From positions 1,612,001 through 1,676,000 of the forward strand of contig NZ_SMSI01000001.1 in NCBI RefSeq assembly GCF_004354915.1: a DNA stretch of 64,000 nt, in the 5' to 3' direction. This DNA comes from Pseudohoeflea suaedae. GTDB lineage: Bacteria > Pseudomonadota > Alphaproteobacteria > Rhizobiales > Rhizobiaceae. The notes beneath the pieces are model-generated. The model made no database searches. It saw nothing but the letters and a program-made list of their open reading frames with translations, and was not told where the DNA came from. The position numbers and the translations under genes were made by a program. This document shows positions 10,324 through 18,797 of the stretch, one piece after another. The stretch's first letter is position 1; each line of letters begins with the position of its first letter.

Positions 10324-11094
10324 TTAGGTCGAGGGAGCGGAAACCCTGTCGGCGAGCGGCAGTCCGAGCCGCCCGAAGCCGGGAAGTTTCAGCGCGGGAC
10401 GAAGCAGGTCAATCCCGAACACAAGGCCTGCGATGCGCACTTCGATACCCGTATCGAGCCCCAGTCCCAAGCCGGCATATCCGCCGAAGGAAAGGTCGAT
10501 ATCCCGCCAGCCGGGGGTGATCGAGACCGGCGAGGCGAGGGGGAGATAATCGCGGCCGACCGCTTCCGGTGGAAGCCGGATGCCGAGGGCCGGAACGTCG
10601 CGCAGGACGGTCGCGACGAAGGTGTTGGAGTTCGGCCCGGGCCAGATCCTGTAGCCCCCGCGATCCGCGTAGGGATAGGCAGCGATCGCTGCCTCGACCT
10701 CGGGGATCAGCCCTGCGGCTTCTTCCCCCCTGAGCGCGCCCACGACTTCCGGGATGTTCGAATACCATCGCCCATCGGGTGGATAGCCGTTGCGCCTTAT
10801 GGGCGAGCCCCAGCCCACCTTGTCGTACCGCACGTAAGGCGCGCCGTTTGCAGGTTTGAGCAGGATCCAGCTGTGCGAGGCGAGCGCGCCCTTCAGGCCG
10901 CCGGTGCGTGCCGACATGATATAGATCGCCGCTTCGTCGTCCGGTCGCGGCGCTGGCAGGATGCCGGTCGCCGACCAGTCGGCATTGCGCCATGATGCAG
11001 GATGTTCGCCCGACAGATAGAGCGCCACGGAAGCGCCGGCTGGAAGAAGGAAGCAGACAAGCAGGAAGGCTGCGAAATATTTGAGAGCTTTCAT
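10324..11094 (-). CDS. DUF3750-like membrane-anchored protein
   Basis: 256 residues beginning with one hydrophobic segment (FAAFLLVCFLLPAGASVAL), a signal anchor or uncleaved signal. The remainder carries conserved-looking blocks: SHSWILLKP, a YDKVGWG segment, and a GPNSNTFV motif. I associate this pattern with the DUF3750 family of unknown function, whose SHSW/NSNTF blocks may form an active site. The ATG at 11094 places the hydrophobic segment at the N-terminus; the upstream extension is not convincing. Confidence 0.72.
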   Translation of the reverse strand: MKALKYFAAFLLVCFLLPAGASVALYLSGEHPASWRNADWSATGILPAPRPDDEAAIYIMSARTGGLKGALASHSWILLKPANGAPYVRYDKVGWGSPIRRNGYPPDGRWYSNIPEVVGALRGEEAAGLIPEVEAAIAAYPYADRGGYRIWPGPNSNTFVATVLRDVPALGIRLPPEAVGRDYLPLASPVSITPGWRDIDLSFGGYAGLGLGLDTGIEVRIAGLVFGIDLLRPALKLPGFGRLGLPLADRVSAPST

Positions 11095-11146
11095 TGCCTG
11101 GAAGCGAAGTCCGCCGCTGTGGCGAAAATACGGCCCACCCGGTTCC

Positions 11147-11536
11147 TCACGCCATCGGCTCGGTGAAATCGGCGAAGAACCGCGTAGCGCCGTCCTCGTC
11201 GATCTCGCCGGCGGCAACGGCAAGAACGAAAGCTATCACTTGCGCCTCTTCCGCTATCAATTCCTGGCCGTTGATAGCAAGGAACGTATAGGCGGCCAGA
11301 AAGCCCGTTCGCTTGTTGCCATCTGAAAATGGATGGTTTCGCACGATACCATAGAGATAGGCGGCGGCTAGCCGATGTATGTCCGTCTCCCCATAGGCCG
11401 ACTTGTTGAGCGGACGTGCGAGGGCGGCTTCAAGCGCGTTGTCGTCTTTCAGACCCGGCAGGCCGCCGTGCTCGGCAATCTGCTCCTCATGGATGAGATC
11501 AACTGCTTTGCGCGACAACCACTTGATCGTGATCAT
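11147..11536 (-). CDS. doc: Doc-type toxin (Fic fold)
   Basis: 129-residue death-on-curing protein. The Fic core motif reads HPFSDGNKRTGF, the H-x-F-x-D-G-N-K-R signature that in Doc phosphorylates EF-Tu. N-terminal KWLSRKAVDLIHEEQI and GLPGLKDDNALEAALARP are typical of Doc. The start codon overlaps the stop of the upstream antitoxin gene by four bases (ATGA), the usual antitoxin-first toxin-antitoxin layout. Whether it is active cannot be read from sequence. Confidence 0.9.
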   Translation of the reverse strand: MITIKWLSRKAVDLIHEEQIAEHGGLPGLKDDNALEAALARPLNKSAYGETDIHRLAAAYLYGIVRNHPFSDGNKRTGFLAAYTFLAINGQELIAEEAQVIAFVLAVAAGEIDEDGATRFFADFTEPMA

Positions 11537-11754
11537 TTAGCCAGCTCGCGAAGGGCATTGCGGTATTTCTGCATCCCCTTGCGCGCGGCCTGAAGCTGCT
11601 CGGACAGGTCGGCGGGCCGGACCACGAGCTCGATCCCGCGGCTTCCTTCTCGCAACTCCACCTCGTCTCCCGCCTTCAGGCCGAGGCGCTGGAGGATTTC
11701 CTTCGGAATGATGATGCCTTCGGAATTGCCGATCTTGCGGATGGTGGTGTTCAT
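11533..11754 (-). CDS. AbrB/MazE-type antitoxin
   Basis: 73-residue protein with a SpoVT-AbrB swapped-hairpin domain at the N-terminus (MNTTIRKIGNSEGIIIPKE, then LGLKAGDEVELRE) and a charged C-terminal tail expected to wrap the Doc toxin. It probably binds its own promoter and represses the operon. The ATG at 11754 starts exactly at the domain boundary; the longer reading frame adds an unlikely extension. It is paired with the overlapping doc gene. Confidence 0.88.
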   Translation of the reverse strand: MNTTIRKIGNSEGIIIPKEILQRLGLKAGDEVELREGSRGIELVVRPADLSEQLQAARKGMQKYRNALRELAK

Positions 11755-11832
11755 GACGATCTCCTGTAATAACGAAGTTATAACATTGGGCCGCCAGCCG
11801 TGCAAACGGTGCGCGATCAGGAGAGGGCGGAT

Positions 11833-12582
11833 CTAGCCCTCATGGCGCCGCCAGCCCTGCGGCATCAGGTGTTCCTGCGGCTGGAAGCGTGTCTTGTAGC
11901 CCATCTTCGGCGAGTTCTTCACCCAGTAGCCCAGATAGACATGCGGCAGTCCGCGGGCCTGCGCCATGCGGATATGATCGAGGATCATGTAGGTCCCGAG
12001 AGAGCGTTTCGTCTCTTCCGGATCGAAGAAGGAATAGACCATGGAAAGTCCGTCCCCCATCACGTCGGTAAGGGCGACCGCGACGAGGCGGCCGGCGGGA
12101 TTCTCCGCAATGCCGTCTCCGGGCTCGCGCAGCCTGTACTCGATGACGCGCGAATTCACATGCGTGTCCTCGACCATCATGGCGTAGTCGCCGATCGTCA
12201 TCTCCGCCATGCCGCCCGACTGGTGGCGGCTCCCCAGATATTTCCGGAACAACGTGTATTGCTCCGTGGACGGCTCGGCGGCGTAATCGGTGGAAATCAG
12301 ATCGGTGTTTGCGCCGGTCACCCGCCGCAGCGTCTTTCCGGGCTTGAATTCGTCGGCCAGGATCCGGACGGAGATGCAGGCCCGGCAGGTCTCGCAGGCC
12401 GGGCGATATGCAATGTTCTGGGACCGGCGAAACCCGCCCTGGGTCAGAAGATCGTTGAGTTCGCTTGCCTTGGGGCCGACGAGATGGGTGAAGACTTTCC
12501 GCTCCATCTCGCTCTCGAGGTAGGGGCAGGCCGAGGGCGCGGTGAGAAAGAACTGCGGTGAGTTGACGGAATGAGTTGTCAT
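11833..12582 (-). CDS. bpt: Aspartate/glutamate leucyltransferase (N-end rule)
   Basis: 249-residue Bpt (ATE1-related) enzyme that transfers leucine from Leu-tRNA to proteins with N-terminal Asp or Glu, marking them for ClpAP. Visible signatures are [16 protein letters not shown] near the N-terminus, the [11 protein letters not shown] cysteine motif, and the conserved YLGYWV and MGYK blocks near the C-terminus. Length is normal. Confidence 0.94.
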   Translation of the reverse strand: MTTHSVNSPQFFLTAPSACPYLESEMERKVFTHLVGPKASELNDLLTQGGFRRSQNIAYRPACETCRACISVRILADEFKPGKTLRRVTGANTDLISTDYAAEPSTEQYTLFRKYLGSRHQSGGMAEMTIGDYAMMVEDTHVNSRVIEYRLREPGDGIAENPAGRLVAVALTDVMGDGLSMVYSFFDPEETKRSLGTYMILDHIRMAQARGLPHVYLGYWVKNSPKMGYKTRFQPQEHLMPQGWRRHEG

Positions 12583-12713
12583 GTCCGCTTATGATTCCCG
12601 GGCTTCTTTATGAGACCACCATACTCGGTCGATTCCGGTTTTACCATGGCGTAGCCGCGCCAAGGGTCAACCGGGGCGGGCATGCCCGGTTCGGGGCGGG
12701 GTAGTCGAACCGC

Positions 12714-14525
12714 TCAGAGACCGTAATACAAGGGCGCCATTATCGAGAACGCGATCCACATCAGAAGCACGAGTGGCGTTCCGGCCTTGATGAAGTCGGA
12801 GAAGCGATAATGTCCCGGCCCCATCACCAGCAGGTTTGTCTGGTAGCCCACCGGCGTTGCGAAGGAGGCGTTGGCGCCGAAGATCACTGCCGCGACAAAG
12901 GCTTCCGGTGGAACGTTGAATCCCTGTGCGAGGCCGATCGCGATGGGCGTGAACAATACCGCAGTGGCATTGTTCGACAGGATGTTGGTCATGAGGGCAA
13001 TGACCAGGAAGAAGCCGGAAAGCGTGACCGCCAGCGGCGCATCGGAGAGCAGGCTCACCGCGCCATGGGCTATCAGCTCCGCGCCTCCGGTCCGTTCCAT
13101 GGCGGTCGCCAGTGCGATCGATACCCCGACGAGGAGATAGATCTGCCGGTCGAAGGCGCGGCCGGCCTGGTAGAGCGTCAGGCAGCCGGTCGCGAGCATG
13201 GCGGCCACGCCGGCTATCGCTGCCGTCACGATCGGCAGGATGGAGAAGGCCGCGCAGATGACGATGGCCAGGAAGATGAGCCCGGCGATGGGCGCCTTGC
13301 GCGACTGCGGCACGGCTTCGGCGGAATGTTCGAGAAGCAGGAGGTCGTGGTTGCCGCGCAGCGCGCGGATGTTCTCGATCGGGCCGCCGATCAGCAGCGT
13401 GTCGCCAGGTTCGAGCCGGATTTCGGAAAGGGCCGTCCGCGCCATGCGGCTTTTGCGTTGCAGGCCGAGAACCGAGACGCCGAGACGCACGGAAAGGCCC
13501 GACAGCTGAATGGTGCGGCCCGAATAGCGTGAACCCGGCGCGATCACGGCTTCGGCGAGATGGTAATCCGGTCCGGGCGGCCCCTCGACTTCTTCGGTCT
13601 CCTCCACGGGCTCGTTGGACGTGCGGCCATGGGCGAGCGCGCGGGAGAAGGCCCGGCGCGTGCCGGTCACCACCAGCGTGTCGCCGGGCTCGAGTTCCAG
13701 TTCGTCGAACGGCGGCAGAAAAGGTTCTTCCCGACGCTCCAGCATGCGAAGGGTCAGGTCGCCAAGCCCGGGAAACATGCCGCCCTTCGATTGCAGCCCG
13801 ACAAAGGGATGATGGCTTCCAAGCGTGATCTCGCCGATGAACTGGGCGCCGGATTTCGCCTTCGGCCCGGCACTTGAATCGTGCTCTGGCAGAATGCGGG
13901 GCAGGAGGCCGAGCACATAGACGCCCCCGATCAGCGCCAGGGGAACACCGAGCGCGGTGATGTCGAAAAAGCCCAGATCGAACCCGTAGTCACGGGCGAC
14001 GCCCGCCACGATCAGGTTGGTGGAGGACCCCATGAGCGTGGTCATGCCGCCGAGGATCGTGATGTATGACAGAGGAATGAACACCCTGCTTGCCTTGATG
14101 GCGCGTTGGGCGGCGATCACCACCATGATCGGAATGAAGATCACCACCACCGGGGTGTTGTTGAGAAAGGCCGACAGCACGCCGGACGCCACCAGTATCA
14201 TGATGATCGGCCGCCACGCTCCCGATCCGCTGAACTTGCCGATCACGCGTGCCAGCGTGTCCACGGCGTCTGTCGCGAACAGTCCCTGGCCGACGATCAG
14301 CAGCGCAAGCACCGTGGCGAGCGCAGGATCGGCAAAACCGGCCAGCAGATCGTCCATCCCGAGGGCTTCCTCCGCGCCGGTCGGCGTGTAGGGAAACAGC
14401 CCGAAAAGCAGGATGAGCACGGTCAGCGCGCCAAGCGATACGCCCTCCAGCGGCCAGCGCTCGATGGCGAAGGCGACGATGGTGACGGCGATGATGGCGA
14501 AAGTGGCGTAAAGATGAAAGTCCAT
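12714..14525 (-). CDS. SLC13/DASS-type permease with two central TrkA-C (RCK_C) domains
   Basis: 603 residues. An N-terminal membrane half (about residues 1-210) is followed by a soluble centre with two RCK_C-like repeats, each ending in a LEPGDTL(V/L) signature (about 290 and 375), then a second membrane half. Signature loops include FLNNTPVVVIFIP and SSTNLIVAG in the first half and NNATAVLFTP in the second, as in divalent-anion/Na+ symporters and ArsB/NhaD-like transporters. The substrate cannot be assigned (sulfate or dicarboxylate are candidates). The gene is monocistronic. Confidence 0.88.
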   Translation of the reverse strand: MDFHLYATFAIIAVTIVAFAIERWPLEGVSLGALTVLILLFGLFPYTPTGAEEALGMDDLLAGFADPALATVLALLIVGQGLFATDAVDTLARVIGKFSGSGAWRPIIMILVASGVLSAFLNNTPVVVIFIPIMVVIAAQRAIKASRVFIPLSYITILGGMTTLMGSSTNLIVAGVARDYGFDLGFFDITALGVPLALIGGVYVLGLLPRILPEHDSSAGPKAKSGAQFIGEITLGSHHPFVGLQSKGGMFPGLGDLTLRMLERREEPFLPPFDELELEPGDTLVVTGTRRAFSRALAHGRTSNEPVEETEEVEGPPGPDYHLAEAVIAPGSRYSGRTIQLSGLSVRLGVSVLGLQRKSRMARTALSEIRLEPGDTLLIGGPIENIRALRGNHDLLLLEHSAEAVPQSRKAPIAGLIFLAIVICAAFSILPIVTAAIAGVAAMLATGCLTLYQAGRAFDRQIYLLVGVSIALATAMERTGGAELIAHGAVSLLSDAPLAVTLSGFFLVIALMTNILSNNATAVLFTPIAIGLAQGFNVPPEAFVAAVIFGANASFATPVGYQTNLLVMGPGHYRFSDFIKAGTPLVLLMWIAFSIMAPLYYGL

Positions 14526-14707
14526 GGACTCGCTTCGTCGTGAAATCGGAGGCGAGGGGACATTACAGCCTCGAAGTCCCTCTCCACAGGTTCAAACTCT
14601 CACGCTTTGCCTCTCTCCGGCAAGTGAAGAAGCGAATGATGGCCCGTCAGGAGAATATTGTTCCGCTAAATCATGCGTTTCTCACCCGGCGCGGGGTCAG
14701 TCCGGGA

Positions 14708-15184
14708 TCAGGAAATGTCGGTGCGAACCACGACCGTGCCCAGCAGGCGGTCATGGACGGTCTGCTTTCGGTCCAGGAACAGCGTTGCCAGCAGGATGAG
14801 CGGCGTGAGGATGGCGTTGGCTGCCCAGAACAGGACGCTGTGGACCAGCGCGAACAGGAAGTCGATCCGCCCGCCGTCGAGGCGCTCGAGCCGAATTCCC
14901 GTCATCCGCATGCCGGGCGTGGCCTGGCCGCGACCGCCGAGCGACAGGCCGATATAGGGGATGGCCACCAGGAAGAAGAGGGCGCCGTAGAGGAAGAAGC
15001 CCAGTCCAAGTGTCAGCAGGCCCAGAACGAACACGACGATCGCCGCGGGGATGCACAGAAGCAGGATGAGCGAGTAGTCGATGAAAAAGGCCAGCACGCG
15101 CCGTGTCCTGACCCCGTCATAGAGGGCGGGATTTTCGTACATGTCGGTCACGGCGTAGGTGGTCTCTGCCTGGCTCATCGCCAT
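14708..15184 (-). CDS. RDD-domain membrane protein
   Basis: About 158 residues with three membrane segments and the RDD-family pattern (R-R-x-L-A-x-x-I-D at the first helix, here RTRRVLAFFIDY, and the later RQTVHDRL-like KQTVHDRLLGTVVV). RDD proteins are small membrane proteins of mostly unknown function, some linked to ion homeostasis. The start is ambiguous: ATGs at 15187, 15184 and 15178 all follow an AAGGAG. 15184 is a compromise with a 4-nt spacer. It lies just upstream of hemB on the opposite-strand map. Confidence 0.85.
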   Translation of the reverse strand: MAMSQAETTYAVTDMYENPALYDGVRTRRVLAFFIDYSLILLLCIPAAIVVFVLGLLTLGLGFFLYGALFFLVAIPYIGLSLGGRGQATPGMRMTGIRLERLDGGRIDFLFALVHSVLFWAANAILTPLILLATLFLDRKQTVHDRLLGTVVVRTDIS

Positions 15185-15264
15185 CATTCTCCTTTTTCAA
15201 GGTGCTGGGACGCACCCTCTGCAGAAGATATGGTGATTGCTCCGGTCCCTTTCAAATCGCCGCA

Positions 15265-16305
15265 TCAGCCACGGCGGTTGAGAATTTCGGCGGCTTCCAG
15301 CGCGAAATAGGTGAGGATGCCGTCGCAGCCCGCCCGCTTGAACGCAAGCAGCGATTCCATCATCACCCGCTCGCCGTCGATCCAGCCATTGGCGGCGGCG
15401 GCCTTGATCATCGCGTACTCGCCAGAGACCTGATAGGCGAAGGTCGGCATGCCGAACGCATCCTTCAGTGCACGGCAGATATCGAGATAGGGCAGGCCGG
15501 GCTTGACCATCAGCATGTCGGCACCTTCCTCGACGTCGAGCGCGGCGTCGCGGACGGCTTCCGCGGCATTGGCCGGGTCGATGTAATAGGTGCGCTTGTC
15601 GCCCTTGAGAAGCCCGGCGGTGCCGATGGCCTCGCGATAGGGACCGTAATAGGCGGAAGCGAACTTGGTCGCGTAGGACATGATCCCGACATTGTGGTGA
15701 CCGGCCTCGTCGAGCGCACGGCGGATCGCTCCGATCCGGCCGTCCATCATGTCCGAGGGCGCGATGATGTCAGAACCGGCATCGGCCTGGATGACCGCCG
15801 CCCGCGAAATCTGCGCCACCGTCTCGTCGTTGACGATCTCGCCGTCCCGCAGGATGCCGTCATGGCCGTGGCTGGTGAACGGATCGAGGGCGACATCGGT
15901 GATGACGCCGATCTCCGGAACGGCTGCCTTGATCGCGGCCGTGGCCTGGTTGATCAGGTTGCCCGCCAGCAGGATGTTGGAGCCGGTCTCGTCGCGCAGA
16001 TCCTGCTCGATATTGCCGAAGGTGGCGAGCGCCGGGATGCCGAGATCGGCGGCGCGCCTTGCGGCTTCCACCGCCTTGTCGACCGAGAGACGGTAGACGC
16101 CGGGCATGGCATCGATCGGCTCCTGCACATTGCTGCCGGGCGCCAGGAATATCGTCCAGATCAGGTCATCGACCGAGAGGTGGTTCTCGCGCACCAGCCG
16201 GCGGGTCCATTCGGCTTTCCGGTTGCGGCGCATGCGGCGATGGCCGGTGATCCCGTCGACATCGGGGGCAGCCTGCGCCCGTTCGTTGATCAGCTTCTTG
16301 TCCAT
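15265..16305 (-). CDS. hemB: Delta-aminolevulinic acid dehydratase (porphobilinogen synthase)
   Basis: 346-residue HemB, which condenses two 5-aminolevulinate molecules to porphobilinogen in tetrapyrrole synthesis. The Schiff-base lysine is Lys268 in LMVKPGLPYLD; the second active-site lysine lies in SYATKFAS, and the substrate/metal region in IIAPSDMMDGR. The cysteine-rich zinc loop of animal enzymes is replaced by LDPFTSHGHDG, the Asp-type (Mg-dependent) version common in proteobacteria. The start MDKKLINE at 16305 is used; the frame extends further upstream without support. Confidence 0.95.
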   Translation of the reverse strand: MDKKLINERAQAAPDVDGITGHRRMRRNRKAEWTRRLVRENHLSVDDLIWTIFLAPGSNVQEPIDAMPGVYRLSVDKAVEAARRAADLGIPALATFGNIEQDLRDETGSNILLAGNLINQATAAIKAAVPEIGVITDVALDPFTSHGHDGILRDGEIVNDETVAQISRAAVIQADAGSDIIAPSDMMDGRIGAIRRALDEAGHHNVGIMSYATKFASAYYGPYREAIGTAGLLKGDKRTYYIDPANAAEAVRDAALDVEEGADMLMVKPGLPYLDICRALKDAFGMPTFAYQVSGEYAMIKAAAANGWIDGERVMMESLLAFKRAGCDGILTYFALEAAEILNRRG

Positions 16306-16388
16306 GACGGCGGCCTTTCGGGGTAGTCTTGCGAAAATTTCCGTTTGTTTGAACCTGCAGGCTCCGGTCGTCAAGTAAGTCGGCGGGG

Positions 16389-17120
16389 TCAGCCGGCCCT
16401 GCGTCGCTCGATCGCCCCGCAGGACCGGGCGTCCGCCTCGCGCGCCTGCTGTCGCGCCTGCCATTCCTTCATCAGGACCTGGCGGCGGCGCAGGTAACGG
16501 CGCTCGCAGACGGTGAAGGAGAGAATGCGGTCGGCGCGGAAACTGCGAAAATCTTCACGCAGCTCGCACCAGCCGATCACCAGCCGTGCCTTTTCGAAGA
16601 AGGTGAGCGCAAACGGCCATATCGTCCGTTCGGTGACCGCCCCCGCGAGATCCTCGTAGCGGACCACCACCTTGCGCTCGCGCCGGATCGCATCGCGAAT
16701 GTCGCTCAATCGCGTCACCCCTTCAGGTACCGGCGCGCCCGGCCCCACATGAAGGCTCGAATCCTCGACACTGGCCTTGAGATCCGGCGGCAGGACGCTG
16801 GCGATCTTCACAAGGGCGGAGCGCGCCGCGTCGCCGAGGTTCTCGTCGGCCCGCATCGCCACCCATTTGGAACCGAGCACGATCGCCTCGATCTCGTCCT
16901 CGGTGAACATCAGCGGCGGCAGCATGAAGCCCGGCATCAAGACGTAACCGAGCCCCGGCTCGCCCTCGATCGGCGCGCCCTGAGCCTTCAGGGCATCTAT
17001 GTCGCGATAGAGCGTCCTGAGCGAGACGCCGGTAGCCTCGGCCAGCCTGGCGCCGGTGACCGGATTGCGATGGGAGCGAAGCTCCTGGACGAGATCGAGC
17101 AGACGGCGGGCGCGGGACAT
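16389..17120 (-). CDS. YafY-type HTH/WYL-domain transcriptional regulator
   Basis: 243 residues: an N-terminal HTH (MSRARRLLDLVQELR, then VSLRTLYRDIDAL) and a C-terminal WYL domain (VRYEDLAGAVTERTIWP) ending in a WCX-like region. Such regulators sense unknown ligands and often control neighbouring or stress genes. The start at MSRAR (17120) follows family convention, though the Shine-Dalgarno is weak and the frame extends upstream. The adjacent divergent gene is a small membrane protein, which may be a target. Confidence 0.88.
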   Translation of the reverse strand: MSRARRLLDLVQELRSHRNPVTGARLAEATGVSLRTLYRDIDALKAQGAPIEGEPGLGYVLMPGFMLPPLMFTEDEIEAIVLGSKWVAMRADENLGDAARSALVKIASVLPPDLKASVEDSSLHVGPGAPVPEGVTRLSDIRDAIRRERKVVVRYEDLAGAVTERTIWPFALTFFEKARLVIGWCELREDFRSFRADRILSFTVCERRYLRRRQVLMKEWQARQQAREADARSCGAIERRRAG

Positions 17121-17317
17121 GGAAAGACCGAGGACTTGATGGTGACAGGAACTGTCAGTGTACATCGATCTGCTGACAGGAAAAGACAGTAGCGAAGGCT
17201 TGCCGGGCGGGCCGCTGCCATCGTCTGGCCGGACGAATGATAGGCTGGCGCCGCCGCGCAGCTTGCGCCGCCGATTGGAATCGCGTTGATTGGCCCGGCA
17301 AGGGGACCGAAAAAGTG

Positions 17318-17755
17318 ATGGTGGACTCGGACATCGAAACCGGCCCGGCAATCGAGTCGGGTCTGCTCGACACGCTGTATATGATCTTCATGCGTGTGGT
17401 GGCGCTGAGCTGCCTCATGAGCGCTCTCTATTACTGGGGGCGGCTGACCGGCTACACCATGGGCGGCGGTTTCCGCTTCGACGTTCTGCCGGCGCACTGG
17501 CAGCTTGCCATCGCCTGCCTCTCGGTTCTCTTCCCGATTGCCGCGCTCGGCCTGTGGCTGGGCGCAGCCTGGGGCGTGGTCATCTGGTGTCTGGCGGCAG
17601 GCGGCGAGGTGGTGATGTACCACTTCATGACGAACCTGTTCGGCACCCGTCCATTCGTCGTTCTTCTGTCCGTGCTGGTCGTCGGGCTCTTCGTCGCGCT
17701 GCGTCTCGCAATGGCACTGCGCAACTGGCAGGATCGAAGGCAGGGTAGGAAATGA
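17318..17755 (+). CDS. Small four-helix membrane protein (DUF6163-like) upstream of ldtR
   Basis: 145 residues with about four hydrophobic segments (starting near MIFMRVVALSCLMSALYYW) and a basic C-terminus (RNWQDRRQGRK). I associate its position next to ldtR in Rhizobiales with the DUF6163 family, but no function is known. ATG 17318 follows AGGGGA with an 11-nt spacer, and a GTG three bases upstream is equally possible. Given its place beside cell-wall genes, an envelope role is a reasonable guess only. Confidence 0.78.
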   Translation: MVDSDIETGPAIESGLLDTLYMIFMRVVALSCLMSALYYWGRLTGYTMGGGFRFDVLPAHWQLAIACLSVLFPIAALGLWLGAAWGVVIWCLAAGGEVVMYHFMTNLFGTRPFVVLLSVLVVGLFVALRLAMALRNWQDRRQGRK

Positions 17756-17891
17756 TTCACCCTGATTGCCGGTTCGGCTTTGGTAAGTAGCTGTTAAGCC
17801 TGCATTTTAAGTAGAATTTTATGCGCATTCGCTAGGTTCGCCTCAAGGACGGCACAAAAGCCGCCACAAACAGGACAGTGAGGCAATACCA

Positions 17892-18413
17892 ATGGCAATC
17901 ATGCACCAGGCAGCCGCAAAGGCCCCCCGCGAAATCGCAGCGCACGACGAAAACGACCTGCGCGATCTCTACCTCGAATCCCTCCAACTGGTCGAGCGTC
18001 TGCACCGTCGCCTACTGGATGTCATCAAGGACGAGTTCGATCGCAAGGGCCGTTCCGACATCAACGCCGTACAGGCACTGCTGCTCTTCAACATCGGCAA
18101 TTCGGAACTGACCGCCGGTGAACTGCGCTCGCGCGGCTTCTATCTCGGCTCCAACGTGTCCTACAATCTCAAGAAACTGGTCGATCTGGGCTACATCAAC
18201 CACCAGCGTTCGCGTGTCGACCGCCGCTCGGTCCGCATTTCGCTCACCGATGAGGGTACGGATGTCGCCGCGACCGTCTCGGCACTCTACGACCGTCACG
18301 TCGGTTCGATCTCCAAGGTCGGCGGCATCGGCGAGAACGAGTTCGAGGTTCTCAACAAGCTCATGCAGCGTCTCGACCGCTTCTGGAACGACACCATCGC
18401 CTATCGTCTCTGA
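17892..18413 (+). CDS. ldtR: MarR-family regulator LdtR
   Basis: 173-residue winged-helix regulator of the MarR fold. The central domain (GELRSRGFYLGSNVSYNLKKL, then RSRVDRRSVRISLT wing) matches LdtR of Rhizobiales and Liberibacter, which activates the downstream L,D-transpeptidase gene and links cell-wall cross-linking to osmotic stress. The gene order ldtR-ldtP supports the name. GAGG lies 8-10 nt before the ATG. A terminator follows, so ldtP has its own promoter. Confidence 0.92.
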   Translation: MAIMHQAAAKAPREIAAHDENDLRDLYLESLQLVERLHRRLLDVIKDEFDRKGRSDINAVQALLLFNIGNSELTAGELRSRGFYLGSNVSYNLKKLVDLGYINHQRSRVDRRSVRISLTDEGTDVAATVSALYDRHVGSISKVGGIGENEFEVLNKLMQRLDRFWNDTIAYRL

Positions 18414-18441
18414 GCGATAGCCCAACCGGACGAATCGATAG

Positions 18442-18464
18442 AGGCGGGCCCAGGCCCGCCTTTT
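18442..18464 (+). terminator. Rho-independent terminator of ldtR
   Basis: 8-bp stem AGGCGGGC / GCCCGCCT with a CCAG loop, followed by TTTT, starting about 28 nt after the ldtR stop. Confidence 0.9.
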
Positions 18465-18677
18465 CGCGTTATGAGGCACGAGCAGCGTCCCGGGCGGATC
18501 ATGTCGATTAATCGCGACATGGGGACGCAACCAGGGCAGGGGACCATCAATTGGCCACAAATCCGTGGAAACGCAGGTACAGCAAGCTGGATCGGGGCGT
18601 CCGGCTTTGAGGTTCGACGTGTCCGGCATCGCCGATTGTGCGATGCGTCACTGGAAACCGTGCGCTCCGGATATATT

Positions 18678-18691
18678 TGTTAACGCTAACA
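18678..18691. promoter_or_regulatory. Inverted repeat, candidate LdtR operator
   Basis: TGTTA-ACGC-TAACA, a perfect 5-bp inverted repeat with a 4-nt centre, about 107 nt before the ldtP start. MarR proteins bind short palindromes, and LdtR is known to act at ldtP promoters in relatives. The published LdtR site was not compared, so the link is inferred from position. Confidence 0.4.
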
Positions 18692-18797
18692 TGGTATTTC
18701 CTCGCGGAATGCCGTTCTCGGCGGAAAGCGGGCCAGACCCCGCCAAGCCATGTGAGAGCTTCAAGGCCTCAGCCAGATCAAAGGTAGTGATAGCCAG

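Larger units (their letters stand above)
18414..18797. other. Control region between ldtR and ldtP
   Basis: After the ldtR terminator about 330 bases contain no convincing gene; the short open frames have no ribosome sites. The region is likely the ldtP promoter and leader, and it holds the inverted repeat listed at 18678-18691. Confidence 0.6.
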
